60,445 nucleotides of DNA from Propionibacteriaceae bacterium (GCA_031266665.1 JAISAO010000039.1:1-60445), one strand, 5' to 3'; positions 50,257 through 59,049 are shown, counted from the stretch's first letter. Numbers and translations are program-made. Notes: a model not told the origin generated them from the sequence alone.

Positions 50257-50621
50257 CCGACCTCCTTCCGGTCAGCCACGTTGTAGTCAGCCATCGCTCA
50301 CGGTGGCTTGTATGTCATCCTTCCGGAGTTTTCCCCCAGACGATTTTGGCAGCCGCCTCCGACATTTCCGTGGACACGACGCGCCGACTCGACCGCGAGT
50401 CGCCGGATCGTTCCTGCCAAGCTGGCTCAGGGCGCAGAGAGGTATCTTGTTATAGGGGTGTCAGCGGCGCGGCGGCGAACTCGACCGTCAGTTGAACGTC
50501 GTAGACATGCCCGGATGCGTGCAGAAGCCCCGTCACTTTGGCTCCTACGAACGGAGGCGGTCCGGCACCAGCCGTGATCATCGCGAGAGCCTGGTCACGA
50601 CCGACGTTACGCCGCATCGAG
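50257..50621. other. Intergenic region without a supported gene
   Basis: No coding sequence, repeat or clear hairpin was found. It holds the upstream region of the sigma-like gene and the 3' flank of the PIN gene, and it is less GC-rich than its surroundings. Confidence 0.4.
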
Positions 50622-51302
50622 TCAAAGCTTGGATAATAGTGTTCTTTGCCGGTCCTCTCGGCAGTCGTGACAGACTCCGAGGATCAAAGGCTGGCTCACA
50701 CGCAGACAATGAAGACAGCGACTGCCCCGGAACAAAACGGCAGGCTGGTTGTGGGTCGGCGGCAGTGGCCGGCTGGCGTAGGCCGAGCTGTGCTCGGCGG
50801 TCGTGCGAGGGTGTTGTCGGCCGAGGCGGGCGTGAAGTTCCTCCGGCGTGCGCGCCGGATCGGTCATCGCCGCCGCCATCACTCGGACCGCCCGGACGTA
50901 CCCGTCCAAGGTCGCTCTCTCGGCTAGGAATAAATCGGGGTTGACGGCCGCGACGCCGGCGGCGGCCAGGTCGTCGGCGGCGAAGTCATCAACGTCCTCC
51001 GTGATGATGAACTGAGCTTTCGCCGCCTCCGCGTCGGCCAGGATTTGCCGGTCGGTGGCCGCAGTCTGGGCGAACCGCTTCGGCCGACTGCCGGTCGGTG
51101 ACAAACTTTGTTCCGCTTTCGCCCGAATCTCTGCCATCGGCTTCTTGGAGCCGCCGAGATGTCGGTCCGCCTCCCTCTCCGCGTGGGCGCTCCAAACGAC
51201 CTCGAAAGCAGACTGGTCCGAGGCGAACATCAGCAGCGAGCGGGTGATCGGTTTGGCCAACACGTTCGCGTCGAGGAACACCCGGGCTTGGCCGTCAGTC
51301 AT
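50622..51302 (-). CDS. PIN-domain protein with C-terminal zinc ribbon
   Basis: A 226-residue protein. Residues about 1-150 are a PIN domain (RVFLDANVLAKPITRSLL with the first Asp; FIITEDVDDF with the acidic pair), as in VapC ribonuclease toxins. The C-terminal part has CLHC and CHDC, a probable zinc ribbon that VapC normally lacks. It overlaps the upstream HTH gene by 8 bp, a toxin-antitoxin arrangement. Confidence 0.75.
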   Translation of the reverse strand: MTDGQARVFLDANVLAKPITRSLLMFASDQSAFEVVWSAHAEREADRHLGGSKKPMAEIRAKAEQSLSPTGSRPKRFAQTAATDRQILADAEAAKAQFIITEDVDDFAADDLAAAGVAAVNPDLFLAERATLDGYVRAVRVMAAAMTDPARTPEELHARLGRQHPRTTAEHSSAYASRPLPPTHNQPAVLFRGSRCLHCLRVSQPLILGVCHDCREDRQRTLLSKL

Positions 51303-51645
51303 CGCCGAACAGTTCGGCCTCGATGTCGGCGACCGACTCCCGGGCGACGATGGCCATGGTCTGTTCCCAGACCCGCCGGTACTCCTGGTAGGTGACGCGG
51401 TGGCGGTTACCGACCTTGACGGAGCGGATCTCGCCGGCCGCGATTTTCCGGGACACGGTGGAGCGCGACATCATCAACCCGCGGGCCACCTCCGCCGGAG
51501 TCATCGTCTTCGGCCGACTGGTGACGGTCACGATCTCGCCGGCCTGGCCGGCGCGACGCACGAAATCAACCAGCGCCGCCAGCCACGGCGGATCGGTCTT
51601 CCCAGCCGAGATCACCTCGGGCTCCAAGATCAGGGCCTCAGTCAT
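51295..51645 (-). CDS. Excisionase-like HTH antitoxin
   Basis: A 116-residue DNA-binding protein with an MerR/excisionase-type helix-turn-helix (TMTPAEVARGLMMSRSTVSRKIAAG then RHRVTYQEYRRVW). Located directly before and overlapping the PIN gene, so it is the probable antitoxin and autorepressor. I chose ATG at 51645 because the longer frame upstream is Arg/Pro shadow sequence. Confidence 0.75.
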   Translation of the reverse strand: MTEALILEPEVISAGKTDPPWLAALVDFVRRAGQAGEIVTVTSRPKTMTPAEVARGLMMSRSTVSRKIAAGEIRSVKVGNRHRVTYQEYRRVWEQTMAIVARESVADIEAELFGDD

Positions 51646-51774
51646 GGTCCCATCGTACACGTCCACGCACAGTTGCGGCGGCATCATCTGTGCAGCGATA
51701 CCTTGGGGTCGCTGGCCGGGTCGCGGTCGGGACGACCCTCTGGCGGGTGTAAACGCGACGGATACACTGAGTCC

Positions 51775-52445
51775 GTGCCTCTCACGCCCGCTATTTGCAT
51801 CCAATGCGCCGCCACTCTCGAAGTGGATTCAAGCCACGACGCGGCGATCTGCCGCCACTGCGGCACCCCATTCATCATCGAGAAAGCAATCACCTCTACA
51901 CCACCGGCAGCGTTGACCCAGGGTTCACAATCCGGGGAGGCGTACTGTGCGAATACACCGGGGCGGCGACCAATGTGGTCATCCCAGACGGCGTGCTTGA
52001 AATCGAGGAAGGAGCGTTTGGAGGCTTTCGCCGCGAGATCTGGGGCCATACTATTTTCGAGGGTTTGCACCGCCTGGCCAGCATCGCTGTTCCCAATAGC
52101 GTCACGCACATCGGGAACTCCGCGTTTTGCAACTGCTCTGGTCTGACCAGCGTGAACGTCCCCGACAGCGTCACCCACATCGGGGACAGCGCGTTCGCCA
52201 ACTGCGCCGGTCTAACGAGTGTCATCATCCCCGACAGCGTCACGAACATCGCAGGGAGCACGTTCCAGGGTTGCTCCCGACTAACCACTGTGACCATATC
52301 CGGGACCCTAGAGCGGCAATGGGAGGTACTGCTGGGCACCCCTGCGGCTGCCGCTCTGGCGGCTGAGCATGGGCTTTGCCCAGTCTGTGGACGGCAAATG
52401 ACGGGGTTCCTCCGGCGGCGTTGCCCCTACGGGCACACCGTTTGA
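51775..52445 (+). pseudogene. Zinc-ribbon / leucine-rich-repeat protein, frameshifted copy
   Basis: It begins VPLTPAICIQCAATLEVDSS (GTG start, 6 nt after TACACT) and matches the intact gene at 54887, but near 51891 one A is missing (GCAATCACCTC against GCGATCAACCTC), shifting the frame. The other frame then gives LYTTGSVDPGFTIRGG, about three BspA-type LRR units (NSVTHIGNSAFCNCSGLTSV) and the C-terminal zinc ribbon CPVCG ... RRRCPYGH. It has fewer repeats than the second copy. Confidence 0.8.
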
Positions 52446-52489
52446 CCGGTCGACTCGTCTCGCGTCGGGGCAAAGCCTCGGGAATGTCA

Positions 52490-52608
52490 GCGTCCATGCT
52501 CTCTGTCCTCCAGTTTCTGGGGCGAGTCGTTCTCGACCGCACGACGACAGCCGACGGGTGCCCGCTATTCGCTCCATGGCTTGTCTGATCAGATACGTGG
52601 ATGTTTCC
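52490..52608 (-). pseudogene. 3' relic of an AbiEi-like gene
   Basis: On the minus strand the frame TSTYLIRQAMERIAGTRRL matches the C-terminal part of the AbiEi gene at 55909 (TPTYLIRQALERTAGTSRL), and the match continues past its stop to the LRR end. One extra G breaks the frame, and the 5' part is replaced by the HD-domain gene, whose last codons overlap it. Confidence 0.75.
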
Positions 52609-53656
52609 CGGCCGACGCGCCGGCCACCGCGCGGCCCGCCCCGATGAGGGCGCCCAGCCGCTCGTACTTGGCCGTCAGGTAGGCCCGCTCGTCCGCGTCC
52701 AGCAGTGCCAGCCGGGCCGGGTCCGTGTTGTCCGCTAGATCCGCCAGTTTGACCGCCAAAGACTCCGCCGACGACCGCGCCCTCGCCGCGTAAACCTCCA
52801 TCGGCTCGCCCGGGCGCCGCGTCACCGCCTCGACCACCGCCACCGTCCCCGCCGGCAAACCGGCCGCCCGTAAATCGTCCGCCGTCACCGTCGTGTCCTC
52901 CAAGACGTCGTGCAACCAGCCCGCCGCCACCACCTCCGGCGACCGCCCCTCGGCCTCCAGCCGGGCCGCCACCCGCTCCGGATGGCCGATATAGGGCCGG
53001 CCGGCCTTGTCCCGCTGCAGCCCGTGCGCCCTCTCCGCCACTCCCCGCGCCGCCTCCACCACCGAGGCCGCCCGCCGCACCCCGACCTCCGTCGAGCCGT
53101 CGGCCAGCCGGACCGATCGCACCTCCAACGGCCCCAGCCCGGCCAACCGCTTGCGCTTGCCCAACCGCACCTCCGAGGCCCATTTCCGCGCCGCCGCCCG
53201 CCCGTCTGGCGGGAACCGCCTGAACGGCACCCATTCCCCCAGCGGAGCGTTCCTCACAGCCTCCACCAGGCTGGCGTCCGCCGTCGCCCGCTTCCGGTCC
53301 CAGAACAAGCCCACATCGGCCAACGACAACCGGTCGGAGACCGCGCCGTACTCATCCAGGATCCACTTGTCCCGCCGGCCGTCGAACCTCGGCAAACCCC
53401 TCACCAGCGCCAACGCCTCATCGGCGGTGATCGCCTTGAACTGGTTCACCTGGTCTCCCTGAAACGAGTGCCAATCCCGGTAGAGCTGATCGTCCCTGAC
53501 CCACTGCCGGAAGTTCGGGACCCACCGGTACAGGTCCTCGTAGCCGGGCCTCACCACGTCCGTGGCCACCGCCACCGCATACGTCTCGCCGTCCTCCGGA
53601 TCGATCACGGCCCAGAAGGCCGTCTCCGTCTCAACCCCAACCACTCCAACCACCAC
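52589..53656 (-). CDS. HD-domain protein, RelA/SpoT hydrolase-like
   Basis: A 355-residue protein. Residues about 215-310 form an HD domain close to (p)ppGpp hydrolases: PYIGHPERVAARL, AAGWLHDVLEDT and LAVKLADLADNTDP give the H...HD...D pattern with the DN motif. Residues 1-200 are not recognised (WAVIDPEDGETYAVAV, FRQWVRDDQLYRDWHSF). There is no synthetase domain. It may be a small alarmone hydrolase or a related nucleotide phosphohydrolase. The GTG has GAGGAAAGG upstream. Its 3' end runs into the AbiEi relic. Confidence 0.7.
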   Translation of the reverse strand: MVVGVVGVETETAFWAVIDPEDGETYAVAVATDVVRPGYEDLYRWVPNFRQWVRDDQLYRDWHSFQGDQVNQFKAITADEALALVRGLPRFDGRRDKWILDEYGAVSDRLSLADVGLFWDRKRATADASLVEAVRNAPLGEWVPFRRFPPDGRAAARKWASEVRLGKRKRLAGLGPLEVRSVRLADGSTEVGVRRAASVVEAARGVAERAHGLQRDKAGRPYIGHPERVAARLEAEGRSPEVVAAGWLHDVLEDTTVTADDLRAAGLPAGTVAVVEAVTRRPGEPMEVYAARARSSAESLAVKLADLADNTDPARLALLDADERAYLTAKYERLGALIGAGRAVAGASAGKHPRI

Positions 53657-53751
53657 CTTTCCTCACATCATCCATTATGTTCCTCACAGGTTAGGGTGGT
53701 CAAGGCGGCACCCGCCGATCTCGCCCAGACCCGCTAGGCCACGAGGCGTCC

Positions 53752-53990
53752 TCAACCCCGCGCTCCTTCTGACGCACTCGGTCTCCGCAATTTTTTCTCC
53801 CGTTTGGACACCACCGGGTTGCGCGACCGGTAAACCTCGTAGAGCCGGTGGATCTCGTCTTGACCGCCTGGGACTCGTCCGAGTGGACTTGCAGCTCGAA
53901 CACGGTCGCCCCGCCCTCGTCGTCTTCGCCCGTGCGGACCAGGAAGTGCAAGCCCTGATAGGGGATGCCGGACCAACCACACGAGGACCG
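53752..53990 (-). pseudogene. Frameshifted fragment of an unidentified protein
   Basis: One frame reads GIPYQGLHFLVRTGEDDEGG then TVFELQVHSDESQAVK; after a missing base near 53865 the next frame continues DEIHRLYEVYRSRNPVVSKR to a stop. The joined sequence looks like a genuine alpha/beta protein end, with FELQxHxxES...H.LYE.YR, a pattern I recall from phage or polymorphic-toxin domains. No start is visible. The rest of 53657-54167 is not coding as far as I can tell. Confidence 0.45.
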
Positions 53991-54167
53991 GCCCGGCGGC
54001 GTCCGGATTCCTCGCGCCAGGGCCTACGTGACCGTGGCCGGCCAACACGGGGCCGGCGTGGACGTGTCCGCCAACCCGGGTCCGGCGTGGAGCCGGCCGG
54101 GATCCTCGCGGGGCCGAGTCACGGCCAAGGGGTTACGCCCCGGCGGGGGATGGGCCAGACTGGAGGC

Positions 54168-54737
54168 ATGACCGGTCAACACAACGAGGTCGGCGGCCCC
54201 CGCCCGCTGACGGCGGCGGCGGCCTGTCGGCTGGAGTTGGACTGGGGGGCGCTGGCGCCGGCCGAGGTGCGGGCGGCCCTGTGGGCGGCCGAGGCCGCCT
54301 GGGGTCTGGCCGGGGTGGTGCTGGCCGGCGACGCCCCGCTGGTCGGTCTGCTGACGCCCGGGGACTGTCTGCCGGGCGGCCATCCCCTGGCCCTGGCCGG
54401 GGTGGAGTCGGAGCGGGCGGGGTTATTGGCGCTGACGGCGGCGGACGGCCGCTTGGACCGCGCCCGGGGGCGGGTCCTGATCTTGGGGCTGGCCGCCCGG
54501 CTGCCCCGACGCTGCCGCTCCTTAGAGGCCCAGGGCGCCGCCCGTCGGCTGGCCGCCGCCACGGCCCCGCCGGCCGTCTGGCTGACGGCCTGGGGCTTCA
54601 CGGCCGTGCCCGGGGCCGGCCGCCGCTTCCGCCTCGACTTGCGCCGGACGATCCCCAGCCCACGCCCGGCCTGGCTCCCGGGCCGGGTCGAGACCGGCTG
54701 GGGGATGGTCCCCGCCCCGGCCACCCGGAACGGCTGA
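54168..54737 (+). CDS. GNAT-like acetyltransferase, actinobacterial
   Basis: A 189-residue protein similar in pattern to an actinobacterial GNAT-related family: LTAAAACRLELDWGALAPAEVRAALWAAEAAWGLAGVVL at the N-terminus and WLTAWGFTAVPGAGRRFRLDL at the C-terminus. The canonical acetyl-CoA loop is poorly kept, so activity is uncertain. GGAGGC precedes the ATG. Confidence 0.6.
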   Translation: MTGQHNEVGGPRPLTAAAACRLELDWGALAPAEVRAALWAAEAAWGLAGVVLAGDAPLVGLLTPGDCLPGGHPLALAGVESERAGLLALTAADGRLDRARGRVLILGLAARLPRRCRSLEAQGAARRLAAATAPPAVWLTAWGFTAVPGAGRRFRLDLRRTIPSPRPAWLPGRVETGWGMVPAPATRNG

Positions 54738-54886
54738 CCGCCCTGGCACAACCCAGCCTGGCCCGTCGAACCAAGTTCCACCGATGATCGGCGGGGCAAG
54801 CGAAAGGGGCCGCTCGGTAGTCGAGAAACGACGGATACTGGGTTGGCCCATCTTGCGGGCGCGGACGGGGCAGATAGACTGGCAAC

Positions 54887-55879
54887 GTGACTCTCACGCC
54901 GGCCATTTGCACCCAATGCTCTGCCACGCTCGAGGTGGATTCAAGCCACGACGCGGCGATTTGCCGCCACTGCGACACCCCGTTCATCATCGAAAAAGCG
55001 ATCAACCTCTACACCACCGGCAGCGTGGACCCTGGGTTCACAATCCGAGGCGGCGGTCTGGAGAAATACACCGGAGCGGCGACCAATGTGGTCATACCAG
55101 ACGGCGTACTTGAGATTGGGCAATCGGCGTTTGGGGGCTTGCGTTACCTGACTAGTGTCACCATACCCAGCAGCGTCACCGGCATCGGAGATTATGCGTT
55201 CTACGACTGCGCCAGCCTAACCAGGCTAACCCTGCCGGACGGCGTCACCTACATCGGGAGTTACGCGTTCTGGCGCTGCGCCGGCCTGACCAGCATAAAC
55301 ATCCCAAACAGCGTCACCCACATCGGGAGTAACGCGTTCCAAGGCTGCATCGGCCTGACCGGCATAAACATCCCAAACAGCGTCACCTACATCGAGGATA
55401 GCGCGTTCCAGGGCTGCGCCGGCCTGACCAGCATAAACATCCCAAACAGCGTCACCCACATCGGGAGTGGCGCGTTCTGGCGCTGCGCCGGCCTGACCAG
55501 CATAAACATCTCCAACAACGCCATCAACATATACTCCGGAGCGTTCCAAGACTGCGCCGGCCTGACCAGCATAAACATTCCCAACAACGTCACCCACATC
55601 GGAAAGGGCGCGTTCGCGGGCTGCACCGGCCTAACCCATGTGAACATCCCCGACAGCGTCACCTCCATAGGGGTAGGAGTGTTCGACGGGTGTGTTCGAC
55701 TGACTAACGTGAACATTTCTGAACCTCTAGTACGGCAATGGATGCGCTGTCTGCAGAACACCCCGTCGGCTGCCGCCCTGGCGGCCGAGTATGGACTTTG
55801 CCCAATCTGCGGGTGGCGCCTTACAGGTATTCTCCGGCGGCGTTGCCCCAACGGGCACACTGCTCGACTGATCAATTAG
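54887..55879 (+). CDS. Zinc-ribbon-flanked BspA-type LRR protein
   Basis: A 330-residue protein. The N-terminal zinc ribbon has CTQC and CRHC (residues about 8-30); residues about 70-270 are eight or so 23-residue BspA/TpLRR units (NSVTHIGSNAFQGCIGLTGI type); the C-terminal zinc ribbon has CPICG and RRRCPNGH. No signal peptide or membrane segment is seen, so unlike most BspA repeats it is probably cytoplasmic. The GTG lies 6 nt after TAGACT (leaderless). Role unknown; a scaffold or target-recognition protein is possible. Confidence 0.8.
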   Translation: MTLTPAICTQCSATLEVDSSHDAAICRHCDTPFIIEKAINLYTTGSVDPGFTIRGGGLEKYTGAATNVVIPDGVLEIGQSAFGGLRYLTSVTIPSSVTGIGDYAFYDCASLTRLTLPDGVTYIGSYAFWRCAGLTSINIPNSVTHIGSNAFQGCIGLTGINIPNSVTYIEDSAFQGCAGLTSINIPNSVTHIGSGAFWRCAGLTSINISNNAINIYSGAFQDCAGLTSINIPNNVTHIGKGAFAGCTGLTHVNIPDSVTSIGVGVFDGCVRLTNVNISEPLVRQWMRCLQNTPSAAALAAEYGLCPICGWRLTGILRRRCPNGHTARLIN

Positions 55880-55908
55880 TTTCGTGCCGGGGCAGAGCCT
55901 CGGGGATA

Positions 55909-56481
55909 TCAGCGTCCATGGTCTCTGTCCTCCAACTTCTGGGCGAGTCGTTCTCGATCCTGCGACGGCAGCCGACTGGTGCCCGCTGTTCGCTCCAGGG
56001 CCTGTCTGATCAAATACGTGGGCGTTCCCCAGTCGATGCACTGCTCGACCGTGGTCGACACGTTCGTGATCGGTATCCGCTCGAACCAGGTCCGCCGCTC
56101 GGGGGCCAAGTCATGGTGGTGGACGACGTAGCGCTCGCCGCCGGCCCGCCGCAACCGCCGGCCCCGGCCGACCAGAAGGTGGATCCTGTCCGGGTTGATG
56201 TCGGTGATGTCCCACGCCGCCAAGGCGGTCTCGTGGCTCAGACAGGCCTCAGGGGCGCCGGTCCAGAGCACGGCCTTGGCCCAGTTGTCGTACCGGTTGG
56301 CCGGAACCTGCGGCACCCGGTAAACCCCATGGGCGACCCGGTCCAGCCTCCCCCGCCGCACCATCATCGCCAACTGGGCGCTCCCCACGCCCTCACCCGC
56401 CGCTTGGGCGGTGGTGACGAAACCATGCTGATCCATGGCGATCTCACGCAGCGCGTCAAGTTTGGTCACGATCTCCCGCAT
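55909..56481 (-). CDS. AbiEi-family antitoxin-like protein
   Basis: A 190-residue protein with an N-terminal winged helix (IAMDQHGFVTTAQAAGEGV, MVRRGRLDRVAHGVYRV) and the AbiEi core (ACLSHETALAAWDITDI, IHLLVGRGRRLRRAGG, TTVEQCIDWGTPTYLIRQAL). AbiEi proteins are antitoxins of type IV abortive-infection systems, normally followed by the AbiEii nucleotidyltransferase; none follows here, only the convergent LRR gene. It is an orphan antitoxin or a stand-alone regulator. Confidence 0.8.
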   Translation of the reverse strand: MREIVTKLDALREIAMDQHGFVTTAQAAGEGVGSAQLAMMVRRGRLDRVAHGVYRVPQVPANRYDNWAKAVLWTGAPEACLSHETALAAWDITDINPDRIHLLVGRGRRLRRAGGERYVVHHHDLAPERRTWFERIPITNVSTTVEQCIDWGTPTYLIRQALERTAGTSRLPSQDRERLAQKLEDRDHGR

Positions 56482-56729
56482 GTCAATACCCTATCAAAAT
56501 GTTAGGTTTTTGACAGCACGAGCACTCGCGCGACCGTCTGCTGTGAAAACGACTGGTCCGGCGGGCGGTTTCGGTTCCCACGATGGCCGCCCGGCGGTCA
56601 GGGTCGCTGGCGTCGGCGCCGTCTGGGAGTGTCCGCCCTCCGGTCCGGCCCGGCACCCCGACCCCGCTCGGCTCCGCGCCCGCCAGACCGATCGTCTAGA
56701 CTCGACTCGTTCAAGGGCAAGGGAAGTCG

Positions 56730-57584
56730 ATGTCTTCTGGGGCCAATAATCCGAAGCGCTACCGCTCCAGGGTGCGCGGCGGCGCGCGCCTGGTGGCGCA
56801 GGACGTGCTGCTGCGCGGCGCCGTCTGGTCGATGTGCAAGGTGTCGGTCCACGGCCGCGACCTGTTGGACAATCTCCAGCCGCCCTTCATCGTGGTGGCC
56901 AACCACAGCTCCCACCTCGACGCCCCGCTGATCTTCGGCGCCCTGCCCCATCGCCTGTCCAAGCGCCTGGCCACCGGGGCGGCGGCCGATTTCTTCTTCG
57001 ACAAGAAGCTCAAGGGCATGACCACCGCGCTGTTCTTCAACGCCTACCCGGTGGAGCGCAAGGGCCTGCGCACCCGCCAGGGGCTGACCGGCCAACTGTT
57101 GGACGAGGACATCCCGATCCTGATCTTCCCCGAGGGCACCCGCTCCCGCAACGGCGCCATGGGCCGCTTCACCCCCGGCGTGGCGGCGCTGTCGATCTCC
57201 CGCGACCTGCCGGTCTTGCCGGTGGCCCTGGTCGGGGCCTTCGCCGCCTGGCCCTACTACCGCTCCATCCCCCCCACCAACCACCCCGAGGTCCACGTCG
57301 TCTTCGGCCATCCCTTGACCGCCCTGCCGGGCGAGATCGCCCACCAGTTCGCCGACCGCATGCGCCGGGCGGTGGCCGAGTTGCACAACACCACCGCCCA
57401 GGCCTACCACTACCCCACCCTGGACGACTACGAGCGCTCCGCCGCCCTGTCCCGCCTGACCCGGGAGCAACAGTTGGCCGAGCTGGCCGCCGCCCAGTCC
57501 GACCCGGCGGCCGACGGGCCGCCAGCCCTACCCCCAGACCCCACCACCACGGACGACCCCGCCTCCCCGGCGCCGCCGGACTGA
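56730..57584 (+). CDS. plsC: 1-acyl-glycerol-3-phosphate acyltransferase
   Basis: A 284-residue PlsC-family acyltransferase making phosphatidic acid at the membrane. The catalytic NHSSHLD and the glycerophosphate-binding FPEGTRSRNG motifs are present, with PVALVGAFAAWP further on. The last about 30 residues are a Pro/Asp-rich tail. GGGAAG precedes the ATG and a strong hairpin follows at 57641. Confidence 0.9.
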   Translation: MSSGANNPKRYRSRVRGGARLVAQDVLLRGAVWSMCKVSVHGRDLLDNLQPPFIVVANHSSHLDAPLIFGALPHRLSKRLATGAAADFFFDKKLKGMTTALFFNAYPVERKGLRTRQGLTGQLLDEDIPILIFPEGTRSRNGAMGRFTPGVAALSISRDLPVLPVALVGAFAAWPYYRSIPPTNHPEVHVVFGHPLTALPGEIAHQFADRMRRAVAELHNTTAQAYHYPTLDDYERSAALSRLTREQQLAELAAAQSDPAADGPPALPPDPTTTDDPASPAPPD

Positions 57585-57640
57585 CGACCAACCCGGCCCA
57601 ACTGGATTGACACGACCTGGGCACAGGGCCTTTGCTCCCA

Positions 57641-57663
57641 CCCTGGCCGCCCGGCGGCCAGGG
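57641..57663 (+). terminator. Terminator hairpin after plsC
   Basis: CCCTGGCCGC and GCGGCCAGGG form a perfect 10-bp stem with a 3-nt loop CCG, 57 bp after the plsC stop. The rest of 57585-58001 is non-coding leader; TTGACG at 57776 is a possible promoter element of the lipoprotein gene. Confidence 0.65.
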
Positions 57664-58001
57664 CCGCTGGGTCCGGGGCACGACGGTCGCTCCCGCCGCC
57701 GTGGCGTTGCCCCGTGTCGTCTCGGATTTGGTCCGGGAGCGCGGCCGGCCCGTGGACCGGTCCCCGCCTTCACATTGACGGACCGGCGAAATTGTGGCGT
57801 TTTGGTGAACGGTTGGTGGGCGTCCGGCGGGGAGATTTTCACAATACCCTCACAGCGGCGCGACGGTCGCGCCACCTCGGTAAAACCCAGGCCGCCGCGC
57901 GTCCGGATTTTCCACCCCCGCCGTCCCGTAGCGCGTTGAAAAGCCGGCCCGAGCTGGTATCGTCCGACCAGACTCGGACGAGAAAGGATCGACCGCTAAC
58001 C

Positions 58002-58949
58002 ATGGCCGCGCCAAACCGGTTCAGCCGAATTCTGCCCGTGGCCGCGCTGGCACTGGGGGCGGTACTGGCAGGCTGCGCCGCCGCCGAGCCGGACCTGCCG
58101 TCGGTGGGCGACCAGACCAGTGGCGGGAGCAGCGCCGCCAGCGGCAGCCTGGAAGCGGTCGCCGCCCAGCTACACGACTGCCTCCGCGCCGAGGGCATTC
58201 CGGCCGAGTATTACAGCGTCGACGGCCGCCCCGTGATGGTCCGTTTCGACCAGAACGTGCCGATCCTGTGGCAGATGCCGGACGGCGGGGGCGGCTTTAC
58301 CAGCGTCGTCTCCTCAAACGAGTTCAAGACCTGGTACGACGTGGGCCTGCCGACGGTCAAACCGACCGGAGCGGAGCCGCTGCCGAAAGCAACTCCCCGG
58401 CTGCAAGTCGATGGTGTCGACCGGTCGGATGTCTTCCAACGCTGCCTGGCAGAGTCCGGCTACGACGAGGAACTAGTTGACGCCGAGTTGGCCTCGGCCC
58501 GCGAGCCGGCCGCCCGACAACTGGCCGATATTGTGGTGGCGGCCTCGAACCGCTGGGCGGCCTGCGCCCGCGACCACGGCTTCCCCGAGACCATCGACGC
58601 CCGGCCGCCGACCAACGACCAGGAAGAGCCCAAAGCCCTGCTGCCGCCGACCATAACGGCCGACCAACTACGCCAACTACTACAAGCCTGCCCCAACTTC
58701 GACCCCGAGGTCGAACGCCGCCAACAGGAGATCCTGCTCGGCCTCGGCGACGCCGAGCCCGACGCCGCCGACCTGGCCGACCTGCCCGTCCAACCGGTGA
58801 TCGGCTTCGACTACCCCGGCTACGGCGTGGCGGTCAACGTTCTCCCGGGCGAGGACTTCGACCCGGCCGTCGGGACCCGCCTGGCCCAACTACGCGCCAT
58901 CCTGGACCAGGCCGCCCTGGACTACCAGGCCGAGAACGGCAACGGCTGA
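58002..58949 (+). CDS. Secreted lipoprotein, unknown function
   Basis: A 315-residue lipoprotein: the signal peptide ends at lipobox LAGC (Cys24). The mature part has paired cysteines (LHDCLRAEGIPAEYY, FQRCLAESGYDEELV, WAACARDHGFPE, LLQACPNFDPEV), giving two CLxxxG-like repeats typical of actinobacterial secreted proteins. The ATG at 58002 has AGAAAGGA upstream. A hairpin follows the stop. Confidence 0.75.
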   Translation: MAAPNRFSRILPVAALALGAVLAGCAAAEPDLPSVGDQTSGGSSAASGSLEAVAAQLHDCLRAEGIPAEYYSVDGRPVMVRFDQNVPILWQMPDGGGGFTSVVSSNEFKTWYDVGLPTVKPTGAEPLPKATPRLQVDGVDRSDVFQRCLAESGYDEELVDAELASAREPAARQLADIVVAASNRWAACARDHGFPETIDARPPTNDQEEPKALLPPTITADQLRQLLQACPNFDPEVERRQQEILLGLGDAEPDAADLADLPVQPVIGFDYPGYGVAVNVLPGEDFDPAVGTRLAQLRAILDQAALDYQAENGNG

Positions 58950-58991
58950 GACCGGTAATATAAAGTCAACATTCCCCGGAGACGGGGTTGG

Positions 58992-59027
58992 GAAGAGCGT
59001 TGCAGCCCCTGGGGCGCGGCGCTCTTC
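58992..59027 (+). terminator. Terminator hairpin after the lipoprotein gene
   Basis: GAAGAGCG pairs with CGCTCTTC across a loop that has its own GCCCC/GGGGC pairing, 43 bp after the lipoprotein stop. Confidence 0.6.
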
Positions 59028-59049
59028 AACTTCATGCAAGCTGGGCGGC

